Part shown: positions 20,598 to 30,014 of the stretch, in pieces
Layout: each line of letters starts with the position of its first letter
How positions within the stretch are numbered: the first letter of the stretch is position 1
Assembly: GCA_002009475.1 (NCBI GenBank)
Contig: AYTS01000061.1
Location: 1-64,000 of the forward strand
Reading direction: 5' to 3'
DNA from: Candidatus Brocadia carolinensis
Lineage (GTDB): Bacteria > Planctomycetota > Brocadiia > Brocadiales > Brocadiaceae
DNA: 64,000 nucleotides
Made by a program: the position numbers and the translations under genes
The notes under the pieces: model-generated
What the model was told of the DNA's origin: nothing
Seen by the model: the letters and a program-made list of their open reading frames with translations, nothing else
Database searches by the model: none

Positions 20598-22256
20598 TTA
20601 TCCTTGAGTATTTGCTATGGGTAGTCTGACGGTAAAAGTGGAGCCTTTCCCTTCTTGACTCTCTAACTCAATATGCCCTTCATGCCTCTGTATAATGCTA
20701 TGGCTGAGAGCCAGGCCGAGACCGAGCCCGTTTGCTTTTGTCGTGAACAGGGGATCAAATATCAGAGGCTTCACATTATCAGGGATACCGCGCCCGTTGT
20801 CGGCAAAGGTGGTCGACAAAACAGAGCTGCCTTCTTTTTGTGCACGAACAATTAATAATCCGCCCATGGGCATGGCCTCACAGGCATTTTGGATCAGATT
20901 TATAAATACCTGCTCAATCTGAGTGACATCAACAAGGATCGGAGGTAGAGAGTCTTCGGCGTATACTCTTGTTTTGACGTTTTCCGGTATCCTGACTCTC
21001 GAGAGGGAAGATTCAATGAGGGTGCGAATATTCACGGGAGACACCGTCGGCTTTGCAGTCCTTGAGAAACCCAGCAAATCATTGACGATCTTGATGCTCC
21101 TCTCCGTTTCTTTTTCGATGATTTCCATAAAAGCACTGAATTTTTGGCTTTTACTCTGCACCTGTGCGGCAGAAACGTCCTTTTTTAAAAGAAAGAGGGC
21201 GTTCTTAATGGCGCCAAGTGGATTTCTCAGCTCATGCCCGACTCCCGCAGCCAACTTGCCAACGACGGCTAATTTTTCCGAACGCACCAGCCGCTCCTGT
21301 GTCTCCTTCAGTTCTTTGTTTGTGTTATAGAGGCCTTTAATATGATCCCGCAACTGTTCCATAATTTTTTCTTTTTCATCGTGAGACGACTTGAGAGACC
21401 TGGTCATTTCGTTAAAATTTACGGACAACAGCCCAATTTCATCCCGCGAGCGGATGTCCACCGTGCGAGTAAGGTTTCCTCTGGCAATATCCATGGTAAT
21501 ATTTGCCATATATCGTAGCGGAGAAACTAGGTATGTGGTGAGAAAAAACGTCATGCATATTCCACCAAGGACAATGCCCAACCCCATGGGGACAATGCTT
21601 TGCCAGATAATCTTTTGAGTTCTTTTGTTTAATTTGTGATGGGATAAACCCATTTGAACAAACCCTAAAACAGCACGTAGTTCTTCCGTATCTACTCCGT
21701 CTTTACCTAAAATCTGTGCGGCAAATTCTTCCTCTGAAAAGGTCCTTTTTTCGAAGACCGGCGCAAAAAAATTACAAAATACCTCCCCTGAACTGGTCTT
21801 GATTCTATCACAGAGAATTTCCGTTGGAAGACTGAAGTCCGACTCCTCGATAAGAATACCACCTCTCGTCCACTGGCTATGGCTGGTCGCCGTACCCTGC
21901 TTTTGAAAACTTTTATGTCTGGGAATTTCTTCCATATTTATATTAATCTTTTGTGCCTTTTCTTCAACGAGGACTTTCTGGTTATCTGATATGCGTAAGT
22001 AACCAATTTCTTCTTCCCGGTCAAGCGCCCGCACTCTGTTGATAGCAGCATCAAGAAATGCCGTCTGTTCATACCGCAAGGCATAGGCAAATTCTTTGTC
22101 CTGCGCAAGCAGCAAAATAAGTGACGCTCCAAATTTCTTAAGCGCCTTTTCCTCCTGTCTTTTCGTGTGGATGAGGAAGAATGCGCAACAGAGTATCCCG
22201 ATAAAGATCACCAGGATACTCACCAAAAGGGTAAGTTTTGTACGAATGCTAATCAT
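20598..22256 (-). CDS. Membrane sensor histidine kinase (HAMP-HisKA-HATPase)
   Basis: The 552-residue kinase has an N-terminal membrane helix (TLLVSILVIFIGILCCAFFLI), a periplasmic sensor region of about 180 residues, a second helix (GLGIVLGGICMTFFLTTYLV), HAMP, a HisKA H-box (GVGHELRNPLGAIKNAL) and a complete ATPase domain (NLIQNACEAM, DNGRGIPD, GLGLGLAL). The missing receiver domain is supplied by the next gene. The upstream gene encodes a periplasmic substrate-binding protein 18 bases away, suggesting that a bound ligand is presented to the kinase. Confidence 0.93.
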   Translation of the reverse strand: MISIRTKLTLLVSILVIFIGILCCAFFLIHTKRQEEKALKKFGASLILLLAQDKEFAYALRYEQTAFLDAAINRVRALDREEEIGYLRISDNQKVLVEEKAQKININMEEIPRHKSFQKQGTATSHSQWTRGGILIEESDFSLPTEILCDRIKTSSGEVFCNFFAPVFEKRTFSEEEFAAQILGKDGVDTEELRAVLGFVQMGLSHHKLNKRTQKIIWQSIVPMGLGIVLGGICMTFFLTTYLVSPLRYMANITMDIARGNLTRTVDIRSRDEIGLLSVNFNEMTRSLKSSHDEKEKIMEQLRDHIKGLYNTNKELKETQERLVRSEKLAVVGKLAAGVGHELRNPLGAIKNALFLLKKDVSAAQVQSKSQKFSAFMEIIEKETERSIKIVNDLLGFSRTAKPTVSPVNIRTLIESSLSRVRIPENVKTRVYAEDSLPPILVDVTQIEQVFINLIQNACEAMPMGGLLIVRAQKEGSSVLSTTFADNGRGIPDNVKPLIFDPLFTTKANGLGLGLALSHSIIQRHEGHIELESQEGKGSTFTVRLPIANTQG

Positions 22257-22274
22257 GTGATTTAGAATAAAACC

Positions 22275-23255
22275 CTATTGTGGATACAAAACCACATCCG
22301 GATGCAACTGCATGGATGATATATCTATTCCAATCATTTTTGCCGTTAGGGTGTTTAACGTTAATTTCAGCTTCTTTGGCTGCTGAACACCCAGTGAAGT
22401 TGTTGTTGGATTGGCCAATAACCTTTGTGCAAGTTGGGCAGCCTGTATACCCGTCTCCCTATAATCCGGCGAAACGGAAATCAACGCCCCCGCTTTTACC
22501 ATGGCATCAGACGTGGAAAATACCGGCAGGTGACTATTCAGGGTTATTTTAGGAATACTATTTAGGTTTTTTTTTGTAATCACCGTACTGTCAGGTATCA
22601 ACCATAAGGCATCAATCTTTTGGATAATATTTTTCAGCGCTGGTTCGACATCTTTTTCCAGGAGGACCTCACTTTTAACAAGATTAAAGTCGAATTGCTT
22701 TGCCACGGTGTTTGCTTCTGCAACAATTTTCCTCGTTTTCTCCGGGTCATAAATGACCCCAACATTCTTGTGAGGCCCCAGAATATCTTTTAGGACGGAA
22801 AATTGGTCTTCGATCGATGCCTCTGATGAAATGCCCGTAATATTCGTTCCTTGTAAATTGAAGCGATCGTGATTGATAACCATACAAAATATGATGGGAA
22901 TGTCAGGGAAATGTTCTTTTGCAAGGGTTGCGGCAAGGATGCCTACGGCCAGGATGACGTCCGGTTTCGATGTACTCTCCTTGGCCTTCTGGAAAATATT
23001 CTTACCCTCTTCCGCATCACCATAAAGGTCGTAGATGGCCTTTACCGAGATATGTTTCCCTTTGCATCCCTCTTTAAATCCCTGAATTGTCTCGTTATAC
23101 GCCGCAATCTGCTGACTTCGGAAAATAATGACTGTGTTTTCTGCGGCAATTAACCGGGAAATGAAGAATATCGTTTGGAAAAGAAACACCAGGACAAACC
23201 AACTTACCAGCGCCAGCCCGTAGTGTCTTTTCAAGGGAAGAAATTCCTGTTTCAT
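22275..23255 (-). CDS. ABC-type substrate-binding protein (PF04392-like), sensory partner
   Basis: A 326-residue protein with a signal anchor (LALVSWFVLVFLFQTIFFI) and the two-lobed ABC_sub_bind fold: IIFRSQQIAAYNETIQGF, DVILAVGILAATLAKE, PIIFCMVINHDRF and KNVGVIYDPEKT are typical blocks. No ABC permease or ATPase is nearby, so it probably presents a ligand to the histidine kinase encoded directly downstream. The ligand is unknown. A nine-base A run (22567-22575 on the plus strand as T) is intact in this gene and serves as a control for the broken genes. Confidence 0.85.
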   Translation of the reverse strand: MKQEFLPLKRHYGLALVSWFVLVFLFQTIFFISRLIAAENTVIIFRSQQIAAYNETIQGFKEGCKGKHISVKAIYDLYGDAEEGKNIFQKAKESTSKPDVILAVGILAATLAKEHFPDIPIIFCMVINHDRFNLQGTNITGISSEASIEDQFSVLKDILGPHKNVGVIYDPEKTRKIVAEANTVAKQFDFNLVKSEVLLEKDVEPALKNIIQKIDALWLIPDSTVITKKNLNSIPKITLNSHLPVFSTSDAMVKAGALISVSPDYRETGIQAAQLAQRLLANPTTTSLGVQQPKKLKLTLNTLTAKMIGIDISSMQLHPDVVLYPQ

Positions 23256-23330
23256 AGCGTCGGATGTTCTCCTATCAGAAAATCTGGAAACCCATCCGGA
23301 GATAGGTGGGACGATGCGTTGATCAATCCG

Positions 23331-23864
23331 TTAATCTTCACGAAGAGATTCATCCTGATGAACGTACTGTTCAGTTATGGTATGAAGCTTTTCTTGTAGC
23401 CGTGTTATAAGGGTAATTATGTTCGGTTCAAGATCTTTTATGCGAACATCTTCGGCCTTTTTAAGCTGCAACAAGCTGTCGCTGGCATGATGCATGGTTC
23501 TTTGCGCCGAAATTAACCTGACGTTTAAATCTCTGATACGCTGAGACATCTGCTTGATCATACGGAGAGCAAGAGTAGGGTCCACTTTAATCCGCTTGAG
23601 AAGTCCTTCATATTCTATGGCCAGGACCCTTGCCTCTCCAACGGCCTTGATCGTAGCAGAACGGGGGCTGGCATCAAAGAGGCTCATCTCGCCAAAAATA
23701 TCCCCCTCTCCGAGTAAAGCCAAAACAGTTTCACTTCCCTTATCGTTCTTTACAACCTTCACTTTTCCACCCTGTATTACATACATGGTTCGGCTCAGCA
23801 TACCTTCCTCAACAATGGTTTCACCATCTTTGTAGAGTCTTCCCAGGAGAGAATCTTCCGACAT
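23331..23864 (-). CDS. Cyclic nucleotide-binding domain protein without DNA-binding domain
   Basis: About 178 residues with a CRP-type cyclic nucleotide-binding domain: MYVIQGGKVKVV, the phosphate-binding cassette GEGDIFGEMSLFDASPRSAT (Glu and Arg present), then a long C-terminal helix. There is no helix-turn-helix, so it is not a CRP/FNR transcription factor. It may act by protein contacts. ATG 23864 with AGGAGG sets the start. It lies 14 bases behind the flavoprotein gene and two genes upstream of the kinase-cyclase pair, so it is a plausible receptor for the cyclase product. Confidence 0.87.
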   Translation of the reverse strand: MSEDSLLGRLYKDGETIVEEGMLSRTMYVIQGGKVKVVKNDKGSETVLALLGEGDIFGEMSLFDASPRSATIKAVGEARVLAIEYEGLLKRIKVDPTLALRMIKQMSQRIRDLNVRLISAQRTMHHASDSLLQLKKAEDVRIKDLEPNIITLITRLQEKLHTITEQYVHQDESLRED

Positions 23865-23878
23865 GGCACTCCTCCTTT

Positions 23879-25234
23879 CTATCGGTTTATAAAGGAAAAG
23901 ACTGCTTTTTTCAACGGATAAATGACTACTGCACCTAACAAGTAAATGATACACCAGGGGTGTAATGCCCTGAAGAAGATGTCTTTATAGAATCTGCTTC
24001 CGGTAAACATATCCCAGAGGATATCACTGTAGGGTGTATTCTTCTCCGGATTTTTTTGTTCACCTTGAACGATATTGAAATAACTCCGGGAAATGGGCGA
24101 TATAAAAGAGATGAGATTGTTTGCAGCAAAGAGCAGCCGGCCAAACAGATTATCTCTATTCAAGAATTTACACGTCGGGAAGTAATATTCTCTGAAGTCT
24201 TTTTCCTCAATCCCGTGGAGCAATGCGGTATGGGCTGCGGCCTTTGCCGTTATATAGGCAGAGCCTATTCCATCTTTGTACAACCGTGTGCTACTGGCAT
24301 CTCCTACAAACGCTGTCCGGGCGGCAAAAGGGTTTCTTGCAGCGCCCACGCTTATCTTTGGAAAGCAGTGGCAAAATTTTTCTGGTACTTTAAAACCGGA
24401 CGGCAAGAATTTTTTCATTGCAGCATGGTCAAGAAAAGCCCTTATGTGGTCTAATTTAGGATCTTTTCCTAATACACTGATCGTGATGTAATCTCCTTTT
24501 GGTATGACGCTGACAAACTTTATTCCGGGGATGCGGAGCAAAAAGATGTGGATTGAGTGCCCAAACCGGTGAGCTATCCAATCATTTCCCAGTTCGATCT
24601 CAGATTGAGCAGTTTTGACGGTAGGCGGAACTTTATATCCGGTAATGATGTCCTCATACATTTTGCCGGTGGCTCCTTTAATTCCAAAGGCGCCAACAAG
24701 GAGATCACACTCCTGGAGTATGTTTCCAGCCGAATAAAGTTTTGTTTTCTCTCCTTCCCTACAAACTTTGTCGATAAAAGACCGATTTACACAAACGCCA
24801 TGTTCCATGGCCTTTCCGAGAAGGAACTCATCAAAACTCTGTATGCCTTTTGCCAAACTTCCGGCAGGTCCACTGCCCCTGAAGACCGTAGCTATGCCCC
24901 GCTGCCTGAGACGCGAAGATTTTATCTCAACACTACCCTCCAGGGTATGAAAAAAATACGACTCGATGCTCCATTGCACAACGGTAGAAGGTAAATTAAT
25001 CCCTTCCAATGCCAGAGTTTGCACCAGCGATTCTGAAATAACCCCGGCACACATATTGCATCCTGATGCCCCATGAGTAAAAAAGGACTTTCTCTCGTAA
25101 AGCGTCAAATCGAGCGTTTTGCCCATATCCTGGGCTAATTTGGAAGCAAAAATGCCGAAGAATGAGCCCGCAGGACCGCCCCCGATTATTGCCACGCGCG
25201 CACCGTCATGCAGAATCGCTTTTGCTTCTTTCAT
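23879..25234 (-). CDS. FAD-dependent oxidoreductase of the geranylgeranyl reductase type
   Basis: A 451-residue flavoprotein. The dinucleotide-binding motif VAIIGGGPAGSFFGI is at residues 14-28, a cysteine pair GCNMCAG follows near residue 58, and the second FAD site TAFVGDASSTRLYKDGIGSA is near residue 315. The C-terminus has a hydrophobic segment (CIIYLLGAVVIYPLKK) that probably attaches it to the membrane. It resembles digeranylgeranylglycerophospholipid reductases and related oxidoreductases, but its substrate is not evident. First gene of a five-gene signalling operon; the cNMP-binding protein follows after 14 bases. Confidence 0.78.
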   Translation of the reverse strand: MKEAKAILHDGARVAIIGGGPAGSFFGIFASKLAQDMGKTLDLTLYERKSFFTHGASGCNMCAGVISESLVQTLALEGINLPSTVVQWSIESYFFHTLEGSVEIKSSRLRQRGIATVFRGSGPAGSLAKGIQSFDEFLLGKAMEHGVCVNRSFIDKVCREGEKTKLYSAGNILQECDLLVGAFGIKGATGKMYEDIITGYKVPPTVKTAQSEIELGNDWIAHRFGHSIHIFLLRIPGIKFVSVIPKGDYITISVLGKDPKLDHIRAFLDHAAMKKFLPSGFKVPEKFCHCFPKISVGAARNPFAARTAFVGDASSTRLYKDGIGSAYITAKAAAHTALLHGIEEKDFREYYFPTCKFLNRDNLFGRLLFAANNLISFISPISRSYFNIVQGEQKNPEKNTPYSDILWDMFTGSRFYKDIFFRALHPWCIIYLLGAVVIYPLKKAVFSFINR

Positions 25235-25534
25235 GTACCGCTCGCTTTTTTATGAAGGTGGGATAATCTCTGTATGAGAGAGTAGAATGTGTATGATAAA
25301 CAATCTCACTCATACCCAGAACTCAATCTACTGCGGAAATGCTTTATGCTTGGTTCCAAAAAATATGGACATTATAATAACACATCTTTTGTCTCTTTTC
25401 AAGCCTGCAAACATCTCTGCCAGGGTAACGTCAAAGTCCTGAAACCAAAAAAGAAGGAGTGTGAAGGCCAGGGAATCGCTGTTTATCTCAAAAAGGTTTG
25501 ATCGATCGGGGGGGCAAAGGGTGAAAAAGAGTTG

Positions 25535-25828
25535 TTATAAACGAAGAAGTTTTAGGGCAAGGTGAGGTTTATAGGTCGTAGTTCTCAGGGTTTGTGCGAT
25601 AGCGGTTTTCTCAAGGGAGCGAAAGATGCTAATGATGCAGTTTCTCAGAGAGGCCACAACCCGGGGCGCATGGTTCGTTCGGGTGTGGGAATGGTCTTCA
25701 CGAAAGGTGACGTCACGGACATAGCGAAGGCTGTTTTCAATGCTCCAATAGCTGCGATTCAACTGGCGAATCCTTGAAGGGTTTGCCTTGTGTAGGGGAC
25801 TGATAAAGCTACAGAAATCTTCTTCCAC
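25535..25828 (-). pseudogene. DDE transposase C-terminal remnant (ISAs1-like)
   Basis: Only the end of a transposase remains: YWSIENSLRYVRDVTFRED, HAPRVVASLRNCIISIFRS and a closing LALKLLRL, the usual C-terminal pattern of ISAs1-like DDE enzymes. The catalytic Glu region is present but the DD-containing part is missing. The stretch 25860-26235 upstream and 25235-25534 downstream hold no gene I can support; this ~1 kb is a decayed insertion site. Confidence 0.72.
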
Positions 25829-26235
25829 CTGGGTGAATAAGACAAACCAAGACCGGCTAAGGGTACGCCGTTTTTTCTTGCCTCGTCATGGTTCACAAAA
25901 ATGGGCTACAAGAACCATTTTGAAAAAGTCAGTTTATCTTTTTCTTTTTTCCCTATAAATACTTGCACGTATATTTGACGTAGTCTTGGGTAAATTTTGG
26001 TATTATTTTTAACCGGAAGGATATGGCAATTTACCGAGAAATGAATCTTATGGTAGTAAATTTGCCTTGCAATTTCACTGCGGTTTGTATACCTTAAGAT
26101 AAATAATTCTCTTTACTACATGAATGGGTAAACCATCCTGCTTGTGCGTTCTGCCTGATTGCTTTTAATCCTCCAGGCAGGCTTTTCCCTGCAGGGAAGA
26201 ACACTTTTTTATGACCGGACACATTCCGTTTCCTT

Positions 26236-27249
26236 ATGCCTTTTACTATTGAGACACTTAAAGAATCCGATGTAGAAGCAGCCGTAGCCCTCTTCCGTTT
26301 CATCATCGACGAATTACACGCCAGGAGCCTTGAGGTTGAACGCCTGCACTTCAAGGATATATATCCTGCGAAAGAAGTGAAGCAACGGCTTAGCGACAAA
26401 GACTGTATTTATCTTACTGGCAAAGAGGACGATAAAATTGTAGCTTTTCTGTTTGCCTGGATTTCTGATGACGTGGGCAATATTCACTGGATGGGTGTTG
26501 CGCCGGAGTGCCGGAAAAGGGGATACGGAGACAAACTCCTGGAAGAAGCTATACAGAGATTTACCGCTAAGGGTTGCTATGAAGCCAGGCTGTTTACCTA
26601 TCCTTCAGAAAAGGCGGCGTATGATCTTTTTCAAAAACACGGCTTTAAAGAGACCGCATTTGTTGACAGGAGGTTTTTTGGGGTAAATATTATCCTCATG
26701 GTACGAAAGATTGCCACAGCCCCCAAGGAACATCGTTTAAAAAAGTTAGTCCTGGCTGGTGAGGCAGGACAGGGCATAAAACTCATGGCACATGCGCTGG
26801 CTAATATTCTTGCTAAATTAGGAAAAGAGATATCACTGAATCTAGTTTATGACGCAGCAGTGCGCGGTGGCAACATCCGGGCAGAAATTGTTTATTCTGA
26901 CGACCCCATTGACGTTCCGTTTTTTGAAGAGGCAGATATCGGTCTCCAGCTCTCGAAGACACTCGATCTTACGGTACGGGCAAAGCATATGCTCATTGAT
27001 TCTTCTGCCTGTGACGCAGAGTGTAAAAAGTGTGATCTTAAATGTCCCGCGAGCGACCGCATCCCGTTTGAGAGACTTGCGGTGGAACAATTCAGCAGTC
27101 CTATCTTTGTCAACATGATCGCCCTGGGCAGGCTCTTAAGTAAAATCGGCATTAATATCGAGACGGTAAATTTTGCTGCAGAATTTCCATCGCAATTTCT
27201 CAACGAAAATATAAAAGCGATCCGCTATGGGTACACGTACAAGGATTAG
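26236..27249 (+). CDS. GNAT acetyltransferase fused to 2-oxoacid:acceptor oxidoreductase gamma domain
   Basis: Residues 1-155 are a GNAT domain with the acetyl-CoA loop (VAPECRKRGYGDKLLEEAI) and a C-terminal FQKHGFKET block. Residues 168-337 form a pyruvate/2-oxoglutarate:ferredoxin oxidoreductase gamma domain (LVLAGEAGQGIKLMAHALA, RGGNIRAEIVYSDDPI, NMIALGRLL). Both parts look complete and in frame. The gamma domain also has a CDAECKKCDLKC cysteine cluster that gamma subunits usually lack. The gene overlaps the fumarase alpha gene by 23 bases, so they are translationally coupled. Alpha and beta oxidoreductase subunits are not in this window. Confidence 0.85.
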   Translation: MPFTIETLKESDVEAAVALFRFIIDELHARSLEVERLHFKDIYPAKEVKQRLSDKDCIYLTGKEDDKIVAFLFAWISDDVGNIHWMGVAPECRKRGYGDKLLEEAIQRFTAKGCYEARLFTYPSEKAAYDLFQKHGFKETAFVDRRFFGVNIILMVRKIATAPKEHRLKKLVLAGEAGQGIKLMAHALANILAKLGKEISLNLVYDAAVRGGNIRAEIVYSDDPIDVPFFEEADIGLQLSKTLDLTVRAKHMLIDSSACDAECKKCDLKCPASDRIPFERLAVEQFSSPIFVNMIALGRLLSKIGINIETVNFAAEFPSQFLNENIKAIRYGYTYKD

Positions 27250-28084
27250 TTCTGAGGAGGTAGTCGAAAAGGTTCATCGCCTGTGCATGGAGGCCAATTT
27301 CCAGTTAAATGCGGATGTTCTGGATGCATTGAGAGACTCCCATAAGGCAGAAAAATCTCCTGTTGCAAGGGATGTGCTTACCGATTTAGTAGAAAACGCA
27401 AAAATTGCGCGCGAATGCCAGATGCCGATCTGCCAGGATACGGGGGTTGCCGTTGTCTTTGTTGAGTTGGGCGAGGATGTGGAGATTACCGGAGGGCGCC
27501 TGCATGATGCGATTCATGACGGTGTACGCAAAGGATACAAAGAGGGTTATCTGAGAAAATCTATGGTTGCACATCCCCTTGCCCGTGTTAACACGGGCGA
27601 TAACACACCTGCTGTTATCCATACAGAACTCATTCCCGGAAATTCTGTAAGGATTACGTTCATGGCAAAGGGGGGAGGCTGTGAAAACATGAGCCGGATT
27701 GCCATGCTAACACCGGCTGACGGCAGGGAAGGGGTAATAAACTTTGTTGTAGAAACGGTGAGGTTGGCGAAGGCTAATCCCTGCCCACCCATTGTGGTGG
27801 GTGTCGGGATCGGAGGTACATTTGATTATGCAACCTTTTTGGCTAAAAAGTCACTCTTGAGACCTTTAGGAACAAAAAACCATGATACAGACACTGCCAA
27901 TTTGGAAAAGGAACTATTAGGGCGGGTAAATGATTTGGGTATTGGAGCTCAGGGGTTAGGCGGCAGGATTACAGCCCTTGCAGTTCACGTGGAATGTTTT
28001 CCCTGTCACATCGCCAGCCTCCCGGTGGCCGTTAATATCGATTGTCACGCACACCGGGTCAAGACGGTTGTATTAGGTGTTTAA
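27227..28084 (+). CDS. Class I fumarate hydratase, alpha (N-terminal) subunit
   Basis: The two-subunit iron-sulfur fumarases interconvert fumarate and malate. The three cluster-binding cysteines are visible in CQDTGVAVVF, GGGCENMSR and NPCPPIVVGVGIGGT. At 285 residues it has normal alpha-subunit length. Related L-tartrate dehydratase alpha subunits look alike and cannot be excluded, but the matching beta subunit follows 218 bases on. The start ATG 27227 lies inside the end of the GNAT-gamma gene. Confidence 0.9.
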   Translation: MGTRTRISSEEVVEKVHRLCMEANFQLNADVLDALRDSHKAEKSPVARDVLTDLVENAKIARECQMPICQDTGVAVVFVELGEDVEITGGRLHDAIHDGVRKGYKEGYLRKSMVAHPLARVNTGDNTPAVIHTELIPGNSVRITFMAKGGGCENMSRIAMLTPADGREGVINFVVETVRLAKANPCPPIVVGVGIGGTFDYATFLAKKSLLRPLGTKNHDTDTANLEKELLGRVNDLGIGAQGLGGRITALAVHVECFPCHIASLPVAVNIDCHAHRVKTVVLGV

Positions 28085-28111
28085 AATTTTTAGCACTGTG
28101 AACGCAATAAG

Positions 28112-28192
28112 AAAGTTGTCATTGCGAGCGAAGCGAAGCAATCCAACCCTGAGAGATTGCGTCGGGCTATTGTCCTCGCACGGCACCTGCAG
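28112..28192. repeat. Palindromic repeat between fumarase subunit genes
   Basis: A TTGTCATTGCGAGCGAAGC arm (28116-28145) and a diverged partner (GATTGCGTCGGGCTATTGTCCTCGCA) belong to the palindromic family of the larger repeats at 35.6, 42.9 and 61.3 kb. It interrupts an operon that is usually tightly packed. Confidence 0.7.
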
Positions 28193-28302
28193 GTATACTT
28201 ATTTAGTATGTTTACTTCATTTAAATTCAAATAAAACCAGTTACATGTTTAGCCATAGTTCGACAGGTTTATGTGTCCTGAGTATGAACTCGGTAAAGTA
28301 AT

Positions 28303-28860
28303 ATGCCAGATATAATCCATCTAAAAACTCCTCTAACGGATGATAAAATCGCAAGTCTTAGGATTGGCAACAGGGTTTTGATAACCGGAACTATTTATAC
28401 AGCAAGAGATGCAGCTCATAAACGGCTTGTAGAACTTGCGGATCAGGGTAAAGAGTTGCCCTTTGACATACAGAATCAGATCATTTATTACGTAGGTCCG
28501 AGCCCTGCACGGCCTGGGAGACCTATCGGGTCGTGCGGCCCTACCACGAGCTACCGGATGGATGTATACACCCCCTGGTTGCTGGCAATGGGATTAAAGG
28601 CCACTATCGGCAAGGGAAATCGCTCTGAGTCCGTCATTGAGGCAATGAAAAAGTATAAGGCGGTCTATTTTGTCGCAACCGGAGGCGCTGCTGCATTACT
28701 GGCAAAGAGCGTAAAAAAGGCAGATGTCATTGCTTATCAAGACCTGGGAGCAGAGGCTATCATGCGACTCGAGGTAGTAGATTTTCCTGTCGTGGTTGCC
28801 AACGACATCTACGGAAATGATTTATACAGAGAAGGAATAGCACAATATCAAAGGGCATGA
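28303..28860 (+). CDS. Class I fumarate hydratase, beta (C-terminal) subunit
   Basis: A 185-residue protein of the Fumerase_C family. Typical blocks: GNRVLITGTIYTARDAAHKR, YYVGPSPARPGRPIGSCGPTT, IGKGNRSE and YFVATGGAAALL. It supplies the substrate-binding residues that complete the alpha subunit. Its distance from alpha is caused by the inserted repeat. Confidence 0.9.
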   Translation: MPDIIHLKTPLTDDKIASLRIGNRVLITGTIYTARDAAHKRLVELADQGKELPFDIQNQIIYYVGPSPARPGRPIGSCGPTTSYRMDVYTPWLLAMGLKATIGKGNRSESVIEAMKKYKAVYFVATGGAAALLAKSVKKADVIAYQDLGAEAIMRLEVVDFPVVVANDIYGNDLYREGIAQYQRA

Positions 28861-28905
28861 ATTCATTATCCCGCCAACGTGTGTCCTCCCTCATCAAATA
28901 CGCAT

Positions 28906-30012
28906 ATGCAAAATAAAAGGGTATGGTTAAAATGGGTGATAATCACCTGCAGTTTGGCACTCGGTGTTCCTTTAGCCGCGATCTTTGTCATTCCGTCATT
29001 TATTTCTGAAGATTTTATACAACAAAAGGTTGATAAGGCGGTAAAGAAGCGCATTGAATCCGTACAGGAGATAGGGCCGGTCTCCTTTCATTGGCCCAAT
29101 AAGGTTAATATCCCCTATCTGACCATACAAAGACAGGGAAAAAAATCAGATGCCCCGATATATTTTGGGCAGATTCAGGGCACGTTTCAGTTGCTGCCGG
29201 CGCTGCGCAAAGAAATTGTCGTTAAGAAACTTTTTATCCGCCAGATTAACTATCAAAACCGGTTATTGGTGGAAGACCTCACTACCGACACCTTTTCATT
29301 CAAAGATGGCGTTCTTACTACCCGTGTTCATTGCAAGGTCAACGAAGGTCCTGCTACCGTACAGGGAGTAATTGACCTTCATCAGAAAAGGCCAACGTTC
29401 GATCTTGCGTTTGAGGCAAAAGGAGTAAATATTACCCAGGATATCCCTGTCATCGACCTCATTCCTGTCTTTGTGGTAAAGGACGGCGATATCGGGGGGC
29501 TGCTGAGTCTTAACGGCACCATGCAGGGAAATGGTCTGGGCAAGGAGATGCTCAACAAAGAGCTTGTCGCCACAGTGAACTTCAAATTAAAAGATGGCTA
29601 TATTCGGGGGAACAAAATATTGTCCTCTCTCCTGGAAATCCTGGGAGAGCCGGATCGCTATTCATTTGATACCATGGAGGCTGTAATCCAGATCAACGAC
29701 GGAAAGATTTACACACAAAAGATGGAGATGCAAGGTCCGTTAGCAAACATTACGGCATCGGGTATGGCTGAATTTGAAGGTTCGATTTCGTATGACGCCC
29801 TGGTGCAACTTCACAAAGAACGGATGGGAAAAGATATTGAAAAAATTACCGGGGTTCTTTTGGGGCAAAATGCGGTGCCCATAGAAATACGGGGCACTAC
29901 CAAAGACCCAAAGGTTGCGGTAAAACTGAATACAGAGAGCCTGGAACATCTTTTCAAAGGTCTGGTAAACGACTTTTTGCGCAAACCAAAAAAGGAGAAG
30001 AAGCATAATTAA
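28906..30012 (+). CDS. AsmA-like / DUF748-type envelope protein
   Basis: An N-terminal membrane helix (WVIITCSLALGVPLAAIFVIP) is followed by a long beta-rich region and a closing domain typical of AsmA-like proteins: FKLKDGYIRGNKILSSLLEIL, DGKIYTQKMEMQGPLANITASG and PIEIRGTTKDPKVAVKLN. Such proteins span or line the periplasm and have been linked to lipid transport between membranes. Length is about 368 residues. ATG 28906 precedes the signal anchor; no good ribosome-binding site is seen. The cvpA-like gene follows after 2 bases. Confidence 0.75.
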   Translation: MQNKRVWLKWVIITCSLALGVPLAAIFVIPSFISEDFIQQKVDKAVKKRIESVQEIGPVSFHWPNKVNIPYLTIQRQGKKSDAPIYFGQIQGTFQLLPALRKEIVVKKLFIRQINYQNRLLVEDLTTDTFSFKDGVLTTRVHCKVNEGPATVQGVIDLHQKRPTFDLAFEAKGVNITQDIPVIDLIPVFVVKDGDIGGLLSLNGTMQGNGLGKEMLNKELVATVNFKLKDGYIRGNKILSSLLEILGEPDRYSFDTMEAVIQINDGKIYTQKMEMQGPLANITASGMAEFEGSISYDALVQLHKERMGKDIEKITGVLLGQNAVPIEIRGTTKDPKVAVKLNTESLEHLFKGLVNDFLRKPKKEKKHN

Positions 30013-30014
30013 CC

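Noticed and set aside
22567-22575. Nine-T run as a possible further frameshift
   Set aside because: The substrate-binding protein reads through intact (VITKKNLNSIPKI), so no correction is needed.
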